This document shows positions 45,129-52,652 of a DNA stretch of 64,000 nucleotides, one piece after another. This DNA comes from Candidatus Desulfofervidus auxilii (GTDB lineage: Bacteria > Desulfobacterota > Desulfofervidia > Desulfofervidales > Desulfofervidaceae), in assembly GCF_001577525.1 (NCBI RefSeq), contig NZ_CP013015.1, forward strand, positions 62,001-126,000, in the 5' to 3' direction. A model generated the notes under the pieces. It was not told where the DNA came from, did no database searches, and saw nothing but the letters and a program-made list of their open reading frames with translations. The number at the start of each line of letters is the position of its first letter. The stretch's first letter is position 1. Made by a program: the position numbers and the translations under genes.

Positions 45129-46406
45129 TTACTCTGTAAGGTTAGTAAAAATGGCTCTTTCTAAAGCACTTATGGCAATGTTGTAATTCAACAGTTGTTG
45201 TGCCCAGTCTACTTTACTTTGGACTAAATTCAATTCAGACTGAATTAAAGATATAATATCCCCTTTGCCTACCTTGTATTCTCCATAGGCCTGGTCATAA
45301 TTTACCTGTGCCTCTTTTACCAACTCTGAGGCTATTTGATAATTGGAGAAGGCCAGCTCCAGGTCCTTATAGGCCTGATACACTTCCAGACGAATTTGCC
45401 TTTTTATTTCTGCCAGTTGTGCTTTGGCTGCCTGAAGGGCTTGTCTTTGAGCAGTAACTTTATGATATCGCCCAAATCCATCAAATATATCATAGGAAAG
45501 AGTAACGGAAACTACTGCTTCTTTTTCATTAAACTTGGGGTCGTTATCATACCGATAATAACTCAGTTGAGTATCCAGCTTGGGATAATAATTACTTTTA
45601 TATTCTCTGATAGCTTCTTTAGCCTTTTTGGTTTCTAGGGCCTGCCTTTCTATCTCTGGTCTCCTTTGAGAAGCTAATTCTTCTAATACAGATAAGTTAG
45701 CATTAATCCACGAAGCTTTAAGTTTTCCTTCTAACTTTGTTTTTTTATCTAGAGACCAGCCTATTAAACTATTCAATTCAGCAATAGCCTTTTCTAATGC
45801 CTTTTTCGCTGTTATTGTTTCCATGCGCGCATTGGTATATCTCACTTGGGCCTGGGTCACATCAGATAACATAGCCAGACCGGCTTTCCTTTTAGCTAAG
45901 GCTAATTCATAATTTTTCTTAGCGATTTCTTCAGCTTCTTTTCTAATCTGCAAAATTTTCTCTTTGACTAAGGCAGTATAAAAGGCTTCTTTTACCATAT
46001 AGTTTAAATCATTCTCTATTATCTTAATATCTGTTTGGGCTTGATCAAAAGTATGGAGGGTTTGTTCTTTTATACTATAGCGATAACCACCATCAAACAG
46101 CCGATAATTGAGGGTCAACCCCAGAGTGCATTGGTTATCCCATAATCTTCCAATGGAATTTACAGAAGACTCAAATGTCCTTTGGTAAGAAAGGTCAGAG
46201 GAAAGTGTGGGGAAATAAGGGTCAAAACTGGCTTTATAAAGAAAACGGTTTTGTTCATATAAATGACGTTTTTCCTTTAAAGGTGGATATACTTTTTTGG
46301 CCAAAGAAATAGCCTCTTTTAAAGTTAGTGCCTCAACAGTAAAACAAAGACCGATAGCCAGAATAAGCGTAATAGATAATATCTTTAGAAGATTTATCCC
46401 TCGCAT
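45129..46406 (-). CDS. TolC-family outer-membrane channel
   Basis: 425 residues from the ATG at 46406, which has a GGGTGGGGAG-type site before it. A signal peptide (about 1-26, ending near FTVEA) is followed by two OEP repeats of long helices and strands (TLKEAISLAKKVYPPLKEK; the Ala-Arg-x4-Ala-type segments typical of TolC). It is the first gene of the export operon. The substrate is unknown; macrolides, peptides or lipids are possible. Confidence 0.88.
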   Translation of the reverse strand: MRGINLLKILSITLILAIGLCFTVEALTLKEAISLAKKVYPPLKEKRHLYEQNRFLYKASFDPYFPTLSSDLSYQRTFESSVNSIGRLWDNQCTLGLTLNYRLFDGGYRYSIKEQTLHTFDQAQTDIKIIENDLNYMVKEAFYTALVKEKILQIRKEAEEIAKKNYELALAKRKAGLAMLSDVTQAQVRYTNARMETITAKKALEKAIAELNSLIGWSLDKKTKLEGKLKASWINANLSVLEELASQRRPEIERQALETKKAKEAIREYKSNYYPKLDTQLSYYRYDNDPKFNEKEAVVSVTLSYDIFDGFGRYHKVTAQRQALQAAKAQLAEIKRQIRLEVYQAYKDLELAFSNYQIASELVKEAQVNYDQAYGEYKVGKGDIISLIQSELNLVQSKVDWAQQLLNYNIAISALERAIFTNLTE

Positions 46407-46461
46407 TTTCACTCCCCACCCCAAAAAGAATGGCCGATATGTTGTTGTTCTGCACCCAAGG

Positions 46462-46857
46462 CTATATTCTCATCCTCAATGAAAAATCAGATAGTAAATT
46501 TTTCTCTGGATAATGCTTTACATTGCGGGTGATTATTTTTAAGTTCTTTTCCTTTGCAGTTGCCATTATAAGACAGTCAATATCCGAGAGTGTTATACCC
46601 CTTTTTCTATAATCTCTGTAAAATTCAGCTCCCATTTTTATAATTTTCCCGTCTAAATTCAATATCTCAATAGAACTAGCGAAGACTTCCACAGATTTAT
46701 ATTGCTTTTTAGAATAACTCCCTTTCAACAGCTCATAGTATGTAAGAATGCTTATAAAATACCTGTCCTTTTCTGAAATTTTTTCAAATAATTCTACGGC
46801 AAACTCTCTATTCTTCAAAAAATCAACGCATACATCAGTGTCGATTATGTATCCCAA
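46462..46857 (-). CDS. vapC: VapC-type PIN domain toxin
   Basis: 131 residues with PIN ribonuclease acidic residues in IIDTDVCVDFLK (Asp6, Asp8), YYELLKG and LSDIDCLIMATA, followed by IITRNVKHY. VapC toxins cleave RNA when the antitoxin is lost. It overlaps the upstream antitoxin gene by 13 bases. It lies just outside the TolC operon and marks the start of an accessory region. Confidence 0.88.
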   Translation of the reverse strand: MGYIIDTDVCVDFLKNREFAVELFEKISEKDRYFISILTYYELLKGSYSKKQYKSVEVFASSIEILNLDGKIIKMGAEFYRDYRKRGITLSDIDCLIMATAKEKNLKIITRNVKHYPEKNLLSDFSLRMRI

Positions 46858-47096
46858 TTTTTCATTCTCCTCGCGCTTGCCTTTTTGTTTTCTTCTCTGA
46901 TCCTGTTTACGAACTCTACGCCGTCTTCCTCAAAGTCTTCCCACGAACCTGCAAGAGATAAAAGTTTCTCTCTTTTTTTCTTTTTTATGAACTCCTTTAA
47001 GGCCTGGTTTATTGTTTGACTAAAGTTTTTTGAAAAGCCTACAGCCTCTCTATATATATCCTCAGATATAGAAACCGTCTTTTTCACAACAGCCAT
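46845..47096 (-). CDS. vapB: VapB-type antitoxin
   Basis: 83 residues from the ATG at 47096. The N-terminal VKKTVSISEDIYREAVGFS looks like a ribbon-helix-helix DNA-binding strand, and the charged C-terminal tail would bind the toxin. Antitoxin first and overlapping the toxin gene is the usual order, suggesting autoregulation of a shared promoter. Confidence 0.8.
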   Translation of the reverse strand: MAVVKKTVSISEDIYREAVGFSKNFSQTINQALKEFIKKKKREKLLSLAGSWEDFEEDGVEFVNRIREENKKASARRMKNWDT

Positions 47097-47343
47097 TTTA
47101 TACCCCCTGCTTTTTAGCATAGTAATACTTATTAGTAATCCTGTCAAGTAAGGCAATAAGGTGAGAACAAAAAGAAATATAAATATGAGGAGGCTATAAA
47201 GAAGGAAGGGGAGGAAGGCTTGACAGGGTGTTGAAGGCTAACAAGAACAAAATATTATCCACTGGTATTTTTTGTCAGAAAATAAAAAGGCCAGGTAAGC
47301 CTGGATTCAAGATTCAAAACTGCTCCTTTTAATTTATTTACCT

Positions 47344-47475
47344 TTAGAACTCATAGGAATAATAAACCCGTTTTATGCCTTTTCTATGGGCATATTCTTC
47401 CACATCGGGCTGGGTAAGGTAATCATGTGTGTTACTAAAATGGGAAAAATTTCTTCCTTGAATACTTCTTCGAGC
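47344..47475 (-). pseudogene. Remnant of an unidentified gene
   Basis: An open stretch of 44 codons on the minus strand, without a start codon, ends in HDYLTQPDVEEYAHRKGIKR and a tyrosine-rich tail. Composition looks like real protein, but no family is recognised. It lies in a 588-base gap (47097-47684) between two toxin-antitoxin pairs, which otherwise shows only scattered AT-rich sequence. Confidence 0.35.
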
Positions 47476-47684
47476 CTATTAAGTTTTTTTCTTCTTTAAC
47501 TGAGGTTCAAGCCCTTCCAGTTTTTTGATTAAGGCAATGTTTATCGGCATAATTTATGTTAAAAATTTTCACGGCTTAAGTCAATAGTGACCTGACCCCT
47601 CTAGGCAAGATAGAGGAATATGAGATAGGTAAATTTTGAACAGGACATGGCTTAAACTTTAATTGGAAAATAAAGGAAACACAA

Positions 47685-48077
47685 TTACCATATTATCCTC
47701 ACACCTTTAAACTCTTGTATTCTCCTCTCCGCTGATATAAGGGGAAGTGAAAGGACACGAGAAGTAGCTACAATAAGCTGGTCAACAGGGTCCTGATGAA
47801 AGCCTTGCAAGGAACAACTTTCTACACATATCTCTGGTTCAAGGTGAGCCACCAGTATTTCACATTCAAACAAGGAACGCTTTATCCAACTTATTAGGGG
47901 GATAGAAAACGCTATTCTATTCTTCTCTACTAGCTTAGCCAGCTCCCACATAGAAATAGCAGAGATCCATTTTCTTTTTGCCTGCTTCACTGCCTCTTTA
48001 GCCTTCTTTGAAAGGTTTTCATATTGCTCTATGCTTATCCATATCCAGATATGGGTATCAAGAAGGATGTCTCTCAC
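47685..48077 (-). CDS. PIN domain toxin
   Basis: 130 residues. The conserved acidic positions lie in ILLDTHIWIW, ISMWELAKLV and DPVDQLIVATS. The GTG start at 48077 overlaps the antitoxin stop (GTGA), which decides the start over an upstream TTG. The DTHIWIW subtype pairs with Phd/YefM antitoxins, as here. Confidence 0.87.
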   Translation of the reverse strand: MRDILLDTHIWIWISIEQYENLSKKAKEAVKQAKRKWISAISMWELAKLVEKNRIAFSIPLISWIKRSLFECEILVAHLEPEICVESCSLQGFHQDPVDQLIVATSRVLSLPLISAERRIQEFKGVRIIW

Positions 48078-48301
48078 TTTAAAACCTCCCAATCACCTTC
48101 AGCCACAGGAGAAATAATATCACCAATAAATATGACACTCTCTCTAAGAGGAACTTCTTTTTCTTTTGAAGACTCTATCGCTCTTATTTCAGCAATAGGA
48201 ACACCCCTTTTTGTTATTATCACCCTCTTCTTCTGTCTATGGATTTCCTCAAGTATTCCCAAACATTTGGCCTTAAATTTAGAAATAGCAATGGTCTCCA
48301 T
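48074..48301 (-). CDS. Phd/YefM-type antitoxin
   Basis: 75 residues: METIAISKFKAKCLGILEEI is the Phd N-terminal DNA-binding pattern, followed by VIITKRGVPIAEIRAI. The acidic C-terminal end neutralises the downstream PIN toxin. A small inverted repeat near 48318-48340 (TAATTTAACCATGG-type) upstream could be its operator. Confidence 0.85.
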   Translation of the reverse strand: METIAISKFKAKCLGILEEIHRQKKRVIITKRGVPIAEIRAIESSKEKEVPLRESVIFIGDIISPVAEGDWEVLK

Positions 48302-48432
48302 TACAGTTTCCTTCTTAATTTAACTATGGTAATTTAACCATGGTCAAATATTACAGTAGTTAATTTGAATATACAAGACTTTTGGTGTCAAAAATAATAG
48401 GTGGTATTTGTCAAATCTCTCCTAATTTTTCC

Positions 48433-48515
48433 TCCCTGCCTGTTCCCTGCCCGACGGCAGGCGGGCCTGCCCGACGGCCGTGTCTGCCGACAGGCAGGCA
48501 GGTGGGGGGGCAGAC
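48433..48515. repeat. GC-rich palindromic repeat block
   Basis: A GC-rich island with units CCCTGCCCGACGGCAGGCGGG-like and TGTCTGCCGACAGGCAGGCA, the same palindromic family seen in the two non-coding elements (15361-15400, 26629-26660) and at 15619-15736. It lies between a toxin-antitoxin pair and a broken hicB gene. Confidence 0.7.
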
Positions 48516-48644
48516 AGGATTGCCTTGTTAAAAATACCCTTCTCCAAAAATCAATCGCGGATGTTGGATTGCATAAAGGTTTCATCTCTGACAAACTTTA
48601 CAATATATCATGGAAGATAATTAAAGAAATTGGGGGATAGAGGG

Positions 48645-48934
48645 GGTAAAGATTATCATTTTACTGTCATTATAGAAAAAGAAGAAGGTGGATTTCATGT
48701 CTCCTGCTCCCAGGATGTCACACTCAAGGGGAGACATTTGAAGAAGCAATGAATAACATAAAGGATGCAGTTAAATTATATTTAGAGAGCCTGTTAGCTC
48801 ATGATGAATCAATACCTGAAGAGGACATAACGATAAAACCATTAAAGGTGATCTCCTATAATTTCTGTAAAAAGAGGGTGGCCTTGGGATGCCCCCAAAT
48901 TTTGGACACTGTTAGTGTTAGGGGGTCGTTATAA
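48645..48934 (+). pseudogene. hicB antitoxin remnant, frameshifted
   Basis: The first part reads YHFTVIIEKEEGGFHVSC in one frame, and then the family motif LPGCHTQGETFEEAM continues in another frame to NIKDAVKLYLESLLAHDE. A small deletion at about 48706-48714 explains the shift. HicB neutralises HicA mRNA interferases; no intact hicA is beside it, though the preceding codons ending in SWKIIKEIGG may be a trace. The 3' end runs into insertion-sequence DNA. Confidence 0.75.
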
Positions 48935-48946
48935 CGACCCCCTAAC
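48902..48946. repeat. Perfect 30-bp palindrome beside the IS end
   Basis: GTTAGGGGGTCGTTA (48917-48931) and its exact reverse complement (48932-48946) abut each other with no loop. They sit between a second IS-like end, TTGGACACTGTTAGT (48902-48916), and the true IS end starting TTGGACAT at 48947. There is no T run, so it is not a simple terminator. Confidence 0.8.
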
Positions 48947-48980
48947 TTGGACATCACCAATGTTAGGGTTAAAGAATCTT

Positions 48981-49811
48981 TTATTCTCTGCCTTTTTCCC
49001 ATATTTCCTTTGGTGTTTTGTATCCAAGTGCACTGTGTAATCTGCAAGTGTTGTAATCCTCTATCCAGTTGTTTATCTTTTCCCTTGCCTCAAAAATATC
49101 ACTAAATATCTCTCTATTCAAGCATTCAAGGCGCAAAAGCTTGTGAAAGCTTTCCATATGACCATTATTAAATGGCTGTCCAGGTGGTATCACTTCCTCT
49201 TCTATATTCCATCTATGTATAAGTGCCTTGAAATGTTTTGATTTAAATTCAGGCCCATCGTCACGTCTTATCATTTTGGGAGGCCCGTATAGTCTAAAAA
49301 GTTCTTCAAGATGCTCAGATACAACTTTACCACTAATACTAAAGCCAACCACAGGCTCAAATGCCCTCCTGGAATAAACATCTATTACATTGAACACTCT
49401 AAAAGCCCTTCCATTTTCGAGACTGTCATGGATAAAATCCATTGCCAAAATTTCTCCGGCATAGGTAGCAGGAGCAGGATTGAATTCTTTTTGCCTTGTC
49501 TTATGCCGCCTCTTGCTCTTAAAGAAACCATATCTATTAAATCCCTCTTCTTTCCAAATCCGATAAACCTTTTTGTGATTTACATTAAAACCCTCTTTCT
49601 TAAGAAGCACAGTAATTTTTTTGTAACCATAAGTTTTATAAATCATGGCTAATTGCCTTATCCTTTCCCGTAAAATCTTATCTTTAGAAAATTTAGTTGT
49701 TTTATAATAAAAGGTTGAACGAGAAATCTCTAATCTCTTAAGTATCACACTTAAAGAAATACCTTTAGGAGAAATCTGTTTACTTATGCTATGTATTCTT
49801 TTAGCTAACAT
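48981..49811 (-). CDS. IS3-family transposase OrfB
   Basis: 276 residues with an HTH_21 region and the rve integrase core. The catalytic triad is visible: LAMDFIHD, IRRDDGPEF and NGHMESFHK (D, D, E with the usual 35-residue spacing). YNTCRLHSALGYKTP is the closing IS3 motif. It appears intact. Its frame is -1 relative to orfA and stays open through an A8 run, so an OrfAB fusion by frameshifting is likely. Confidence 0.93.
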   Translation of the reverse strand: MLAKRIHSISKQISPKGISLSVILKRLEISRSTFYYKTTKFSKDKILRERIRQLAMIYKTYGYKKITVLLKKEGFNVNHKKVYRIWKEEGFNRYGFFKSKRRHKTRQKEFNPAPATYAGEILAMDFIHDSLENGRAFRVFNVIDVYSRRAFEPVVGFSISGKVVSEHLEELFRLYGPPKMIRRDDGPEFKSKHFKALIHRWNIEEEVIPPGQPFNNGHMESFHKLLRLECLNREIFSDIFEAREKINNWIEDYNTCRLHSALGYKTPKEIWEKGRE

Positions 49812-49827
49812 GTGTTTTTCCTCTAGG

Positions 49828-50097
49828 TTAGAAGTTTTTTTTAATAAGTTCTGTTAGTGTTTGTATTTCTAATTCTTTTTCAGCTAAAAGTCTTTTAAGT
49901 CTTGCATTTTCTTCCTCAAGAGCTTTGAGTCGTTTGGCTTCAGAAGCAGAAAAACCCTTGTATTTTTGTCTCCAGCGATAGATAGTTTGTTCTACTATTC
50001 CATATTTTCTAGCGACAAACGCCACAGAGTTACCTGGAGTTTCAGCTTCAGCCAAGATACGAATGATTTGGTCAATACTAAATCTATTTTTCTTCAT
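49828..50097 (-). CDS. IS3-family OrfA (HTH protein)
   Basis: 89 residues from the ATG at 50097 (MKKNRFSIDQIIRILAEAE), with a helix-turn-helix of the HTH_Tnp_1 type (about 20-48) and a leucine-zipper-like tail (LKALEEENARLKRLLAEKE). The last codons ATT AAA AAA AAC contain an A8 slippery run at which a -1 shift would enter the orfB frame. Confidence 0.9.
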   Translation of the reverse strand: MKKNRFSIDQIIRILAEAETPGNSVAFVARKYGIVEQTIYRWRQKYKGFSASEAKRLKALEEENARLKRLLAEKELEIQTLTELIKKNF

Positions 50098-50392
50098 AGC
50101 CGCTCCCCTTAATCCTAACATTTTACATGTCCAAAAAATGGGGAGCAATCCAGCCTGGGTTATAATAGATAAATTTGAGAAAAAGGAGGCCACCTATGAA
50201 AAGGAGGCCACCAGGTCAAAAGATGCGCAAAGCTGGAAGCATTGTTAATTTGTATTTGGCTACCTTTTTACAGGAAATTTGGGATTTGATCAGAAAATAA
50301 TATAGCTCCGCCTATCTTTTCATCTCCTTGTTGAAGAAATCAATCGTGGATTTTGGGTTATCTTAGGCTTTGACTAATTTAATTATTTCCCC

Positions 50393-50478
50393 AATCCAAT
50401 AATAGCTACCCCACAGGCGATTAAAATCATCCCTATAATCTGGGCAATGCTCAAGCTTTCACCCAGAAAAAAGGGGGC
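50393..50478 (-). pseudogene. EamA/DMT transporter C-terminal remnant
   Basis: The last 28 codons read FFLGESLSIAQIIGMILIA and then CGVAIIGLGK before a stop, the typical end of an EamA-family transporter. Nothing upstream continues the gene. The 480-base gap 50194-50671 otherwise holds a short direct repeat (AGGAGGCCACC, at 50185 and 50201) and AT-rich sequence. Confidence 0.65.
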
Positions 50479-50580
50479 AGTTTTAAGTGGGAATTAATAC
50501 TTGCGAAGTGGAAATGCAATCATTCATAGAAATTTTCTTTTTTAATCATAGGATAATGTTTCTTATTGAGTGTCCACAGT

Positions 50581-50692
50581 TTAAAATTGTTGACTATGGA
50601 AGCAGCAGGACATTGCTTTTATCAATTTATTCTTAATCTCTTTGTTTTTTCTTAAAACCCAAATGAGAATATCAGTATCTAAAATTATCAAG
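50581..50692 (-). pseudogene. Truncated PIN toxin
   Basis: A short frame starting with a TTG that overlaps the end of the antitoxin gene reads LIILDTDILIWVLRKN, the start of a PIN domain, and stops after about 36 codons. The remaining catalytic residues are missing. The toxin is therefore dead while the antitoxin remains. Confidence 0.7.
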
Positions 50693-50914
50693 TCTTGTGC
50701 CCTTTCTTATGTTTCTAATGTAAGTTTCTGTATCAAATTTCCTATCCTGCCACAAACCGAATGCCTCATCAATAGATGATAAAATTTTTTCTTTCTTATT
50801 TGGCATTAGATTTTCTCTCAAAATTTGCCTTATAGTTTCTGATATGCTTCTTTTGCTTCTATTTTTAAGTTCAAAATACAGGTCATCACTTAAATAAATT
50901 TGAGTTCTTTTCAT
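50672..50914 (-). CDS. Ribbon-helix-helix antitoxin
   Basis: 80 residues: MKRTQIYLSDDLYFELKNRS is a ribbon-helix-helix DNA-binding pattern (RTQIYL strand, then SISETIRQILREN). The tail would bind a PIN toxin. The partner downstream is truncated, so this is an orphan antitoxin. Confidence 0.75.
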   Translation of the reverse strand: MKRTQIYLSDDLYFELKNRSKRSISETIRQILRENLMPNKKEKILSSIDEAFGLWQDRKFDTETYIRNIRKGTRLDNFRY

Positions 50915-51143
50915 TGCCTATATCTCCTAACACATATATACATCGTTATAATACATTTTGCAAGAAAATAAACAATTCCTAGTAAATTTTGACAAATGTG
51001 AAAATGCGAATCTTATTGTTGTTGTAAAAGCAGGTATTCATGTATGATGAAGCTGTATAGATAGGCTATAATATAACAGAAACAATATTAAAATTAGAAA
51101 AAGTATGTATTGCCATCACTCCATAGGTCAGGAATAATTTTCT

Positions 51144-51245
51144 GTTAAGGCATTAAAGAGTCTGATTGAAAAATACCAACCAGACGAACCAGCCATTTTC
51201 ATAGATGACCCCAATGATTGTTTCAGTGATTTATTTATTCCATAA
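51144..51245 (+). pseudogene. Gene-end remnant
   Basis: 33 codons, in frame to a stop but with an in-frame stop just upstream and no start. They read VKALKSLIEKYQPDE and FIDDPNDCFSDLFIP. It looks like the C terminus of a lost gene of unknown family. It lies in the 342-base gap between the orphan antitoxin and cysC. Confidence 0.35.
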
Positions 51246-51256
51246 CCTCACAGACC

Positions 51257-51889
51257 TTATAAACTAATATTCTCTAACCATCCTCTTTGTTTTAAAAGCT
51301 TAAGAACTTGTTTGATTGTGCTTTTTACACTCAATTTTTCGGTATTAAGGATTATATCAGGGTTTTCTGGCTCTTCGTAGGGAGAGGAAATGCCTGTATA
51401 GTTTTTTATTATTCCTCTCATAGCCTTCTGATAGTTGCCCTTTGGGTCCCTTGCAATACATTCCTCCACTGAACATTTTACATATATTTCTATAAAATTA
51501 TCGTTTTTAAAACGCCTTTTAATATATTCTCTGTCTTTTTTAAAAGGAGAGACAAAGGCAGTAAGCACTATGAGACCTGCATCTACCATCAACTTTGAGA
51601 GTTCGACAATCCTGCGGATATTTTCTCTTCTATCCTCCTCGCTGAACCCAAGGTCTGCATTCAGGCCATAGCGGACATTGTCACCATCAAGCACATAACA
51701 CTTAACTCCTTTATCAAAAAGGACTTTTTCCACTCCATGGGCTATAGTGGACTTCCCAGAAGATGGGAGCCCTGTAAACCATACAAGACCACTCTGATGC
51801 CCATAGAAAGTGTTCCTGTCTGCTCTTGTTACAAATCCCTTCTGCCATACGATGTTGTTTCCCTTAATTTTGTTATATAGGCTATCCAT
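51257..51889 (-). CDS. cysC: Adenylylsulfate kinase
   Basis: 210 residues. P-loop GLPSSGKSTIAHG (about 38-50), VLDGDNVRYGLNADLGFS (APS-binding, about 65-82) and RRENIRRI. It phosphorylates APS to PAPS. Dissimilatory sulfate reduction uses APS directly, so a CysC here points to PAPS for sulfation. A sulfotransferase gene lies 760 bases away (52653). Confidence 0.93.
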   Translation of the reverse strand: MDSLYNKIKGNNIVWQKGFVTRADRNTFYGHQSGLVWFTGLPSSGKSTIAHGVEKVLFDKGVKCYVLDGDNVRYGLNADLGFSEEDRRENIRRIVELSKLMVDAGLIVLTAFVSPFKKDREYIKRRFKNDNFIEIYVKCSVEECIARDPKGNYQKAMRGIIKNYTGISSPYEEPENPDIILNTEKLSVKSTIKQVLKLLKQRGWLENISL

Positions 51890-51969
51890 TATGGAGCTCT
51901 ATTACTATCTGGTATATTTGTTCTGTCTGGTCTATATGCGTGAGGTGTGAAGTATAAAATGGGAAAAGT

Positions 51970-52221
51970 TCATTTATTCCTCCTTTGCCCTTGTTTTTCA
52001 AACGGATTTATGATTTTTAATTTAAGGAAGTTAAGGATTTCTTTTGTTTTATCTACCGAAAAATTGAATTTTCTAAGAAGTACATTTATAACTTCATTGA
52101 CAACCTGGATGGTTATTAATGGTCTTTTTCTAATTAAATCTTTTGCTATTTCTTTTTCATGTCCTTTTTCACCAAAGGCATATAAAATTATGTTACTATC
52201 CAAAAATAATTTATCTTTCAT
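51970..52221 (-). CDS. Shortened PIN domain toxin
   Basis: 83 residues: KLFLDSNIILYAFGEKG (first acidic residue) and VVNEVINVLLRKF (the Glu motif) match PIN domains, but the protein ends in a charged tail before the third acidic motif. The usual length is 125-140, so it is truncated and probably inactive. It overlaps its antitoxin by 11 bases. Confidence 0.6.
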   Translation of the reverse strand: MKDKLFLDSNIILYAFGEKGHEKEIAKDLIRKRPLITIQVVNEVINVLLRKFNFSVDKTKEILNFLKLKIINPFEKQGQRRNK

Positions 52222-52414
52222 GTATTTCTTCCCTATTAAACTTAAATAGACTTAAGTCCAGGCTGTATTTGTCAAAAAATTTGTCTACCTCATCCACAAA
52301 TTTAATTTTTACCTTGTATTTTTTCAGGATTGATTTATAGAAATCTAATAGCTCTTTCCTTGCTTCTTCAGGCAATATTTCAAGGTCAAGATATTTTTGG
52401 TTTACTATTTGCAT
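52211..52414 (-). CDS. Small antitoxin-like protein
   Basis: 67 residues with EILPEEARKELLDFYKSIL, a pattern of DUF2281-like antitoxins that pair with PIN proteins. The partial gene at the window end (from 63828) shows the same LPEEA-x-KEL-x2-FY motif. It precedes the shortened PIN gene with an 11-base overlap. Confidence 0.6.
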   Translation of the reverse strand: MQIVNQKYLDLEILPEEARKELLDFYKSILKKYKVKIKFVDEVDKFFDKYSLDLSLFKFNREEIHER

Positions 52415-52486
52415 TTTAACCTCCCATACCAGTTTTTATATTATCTTTTTAAACTAAACACCTTCTTTAGTAAAGCCTTTTGGTTG

Positions 52487-52525
52487 ATCTGTCTGGTTCA
52501 TAGGTGTGAGGTGTAAAGCGGAAGG
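52487..52525. repeat. Dispersed CTGTCTGGTTCATA-type repeat
   Basis: The sequence CTGTCTGGTTCATAGGTGTG and a following GTAAAGCG-rich tail recur with changes at 26744-26783 (inside element copy 2) and 51922-51955. A related reverse-strand form is at 63661-63720. No coding capacity. Confidence 0.55.
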
Positions 52526-52652
52526 AATTGGGGTCAGATACTGTGGTGAAAGTCAAGCCCAAAATTTCTCCCCTTTGGGAATTTTAAATGACCAATGACA
52601 AACTATAGAAAAAGTATTGAAAAAATATTAAAATGTTTAAAATTAGAAAATT

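Larger units (their letters stand above)
48947..50134 (-). mobile_element. IS3-family insertion sequence (1188 bp)
   Basis: Terminal inverted repeats: TTGGACATCACCAATGTTAG (from 48947) and, on the other strand from 50134, TTGGACATGTAAAATGTTAG; about 22 of 28 positions match. It carries orfA and orfB in the usual arrangement. No target duplication is visible at either flank, and the left end carries extra IS-like sequence, so the insertion site is rearranged or old. Confidence 0.88.

Noticed and set aside
48549-48575. Similarity of AATCAATCGCGGATGTTGG with 50338-50360 as a repeat
   Set aside because: The match is short and imperfect; it may be chance or shared remnant, not enough to call.
48917-48946. 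Palindrome as a rho-independent terminator
   Set aside because: The stem is loopless and no T run follows on either strand.
52528-52560. GGAATTGGGGTC words (also at 60829) as an insertion-sequence end
   Set aside because: Only 12 bases are shared and no partner end or transposase gene is nearby.
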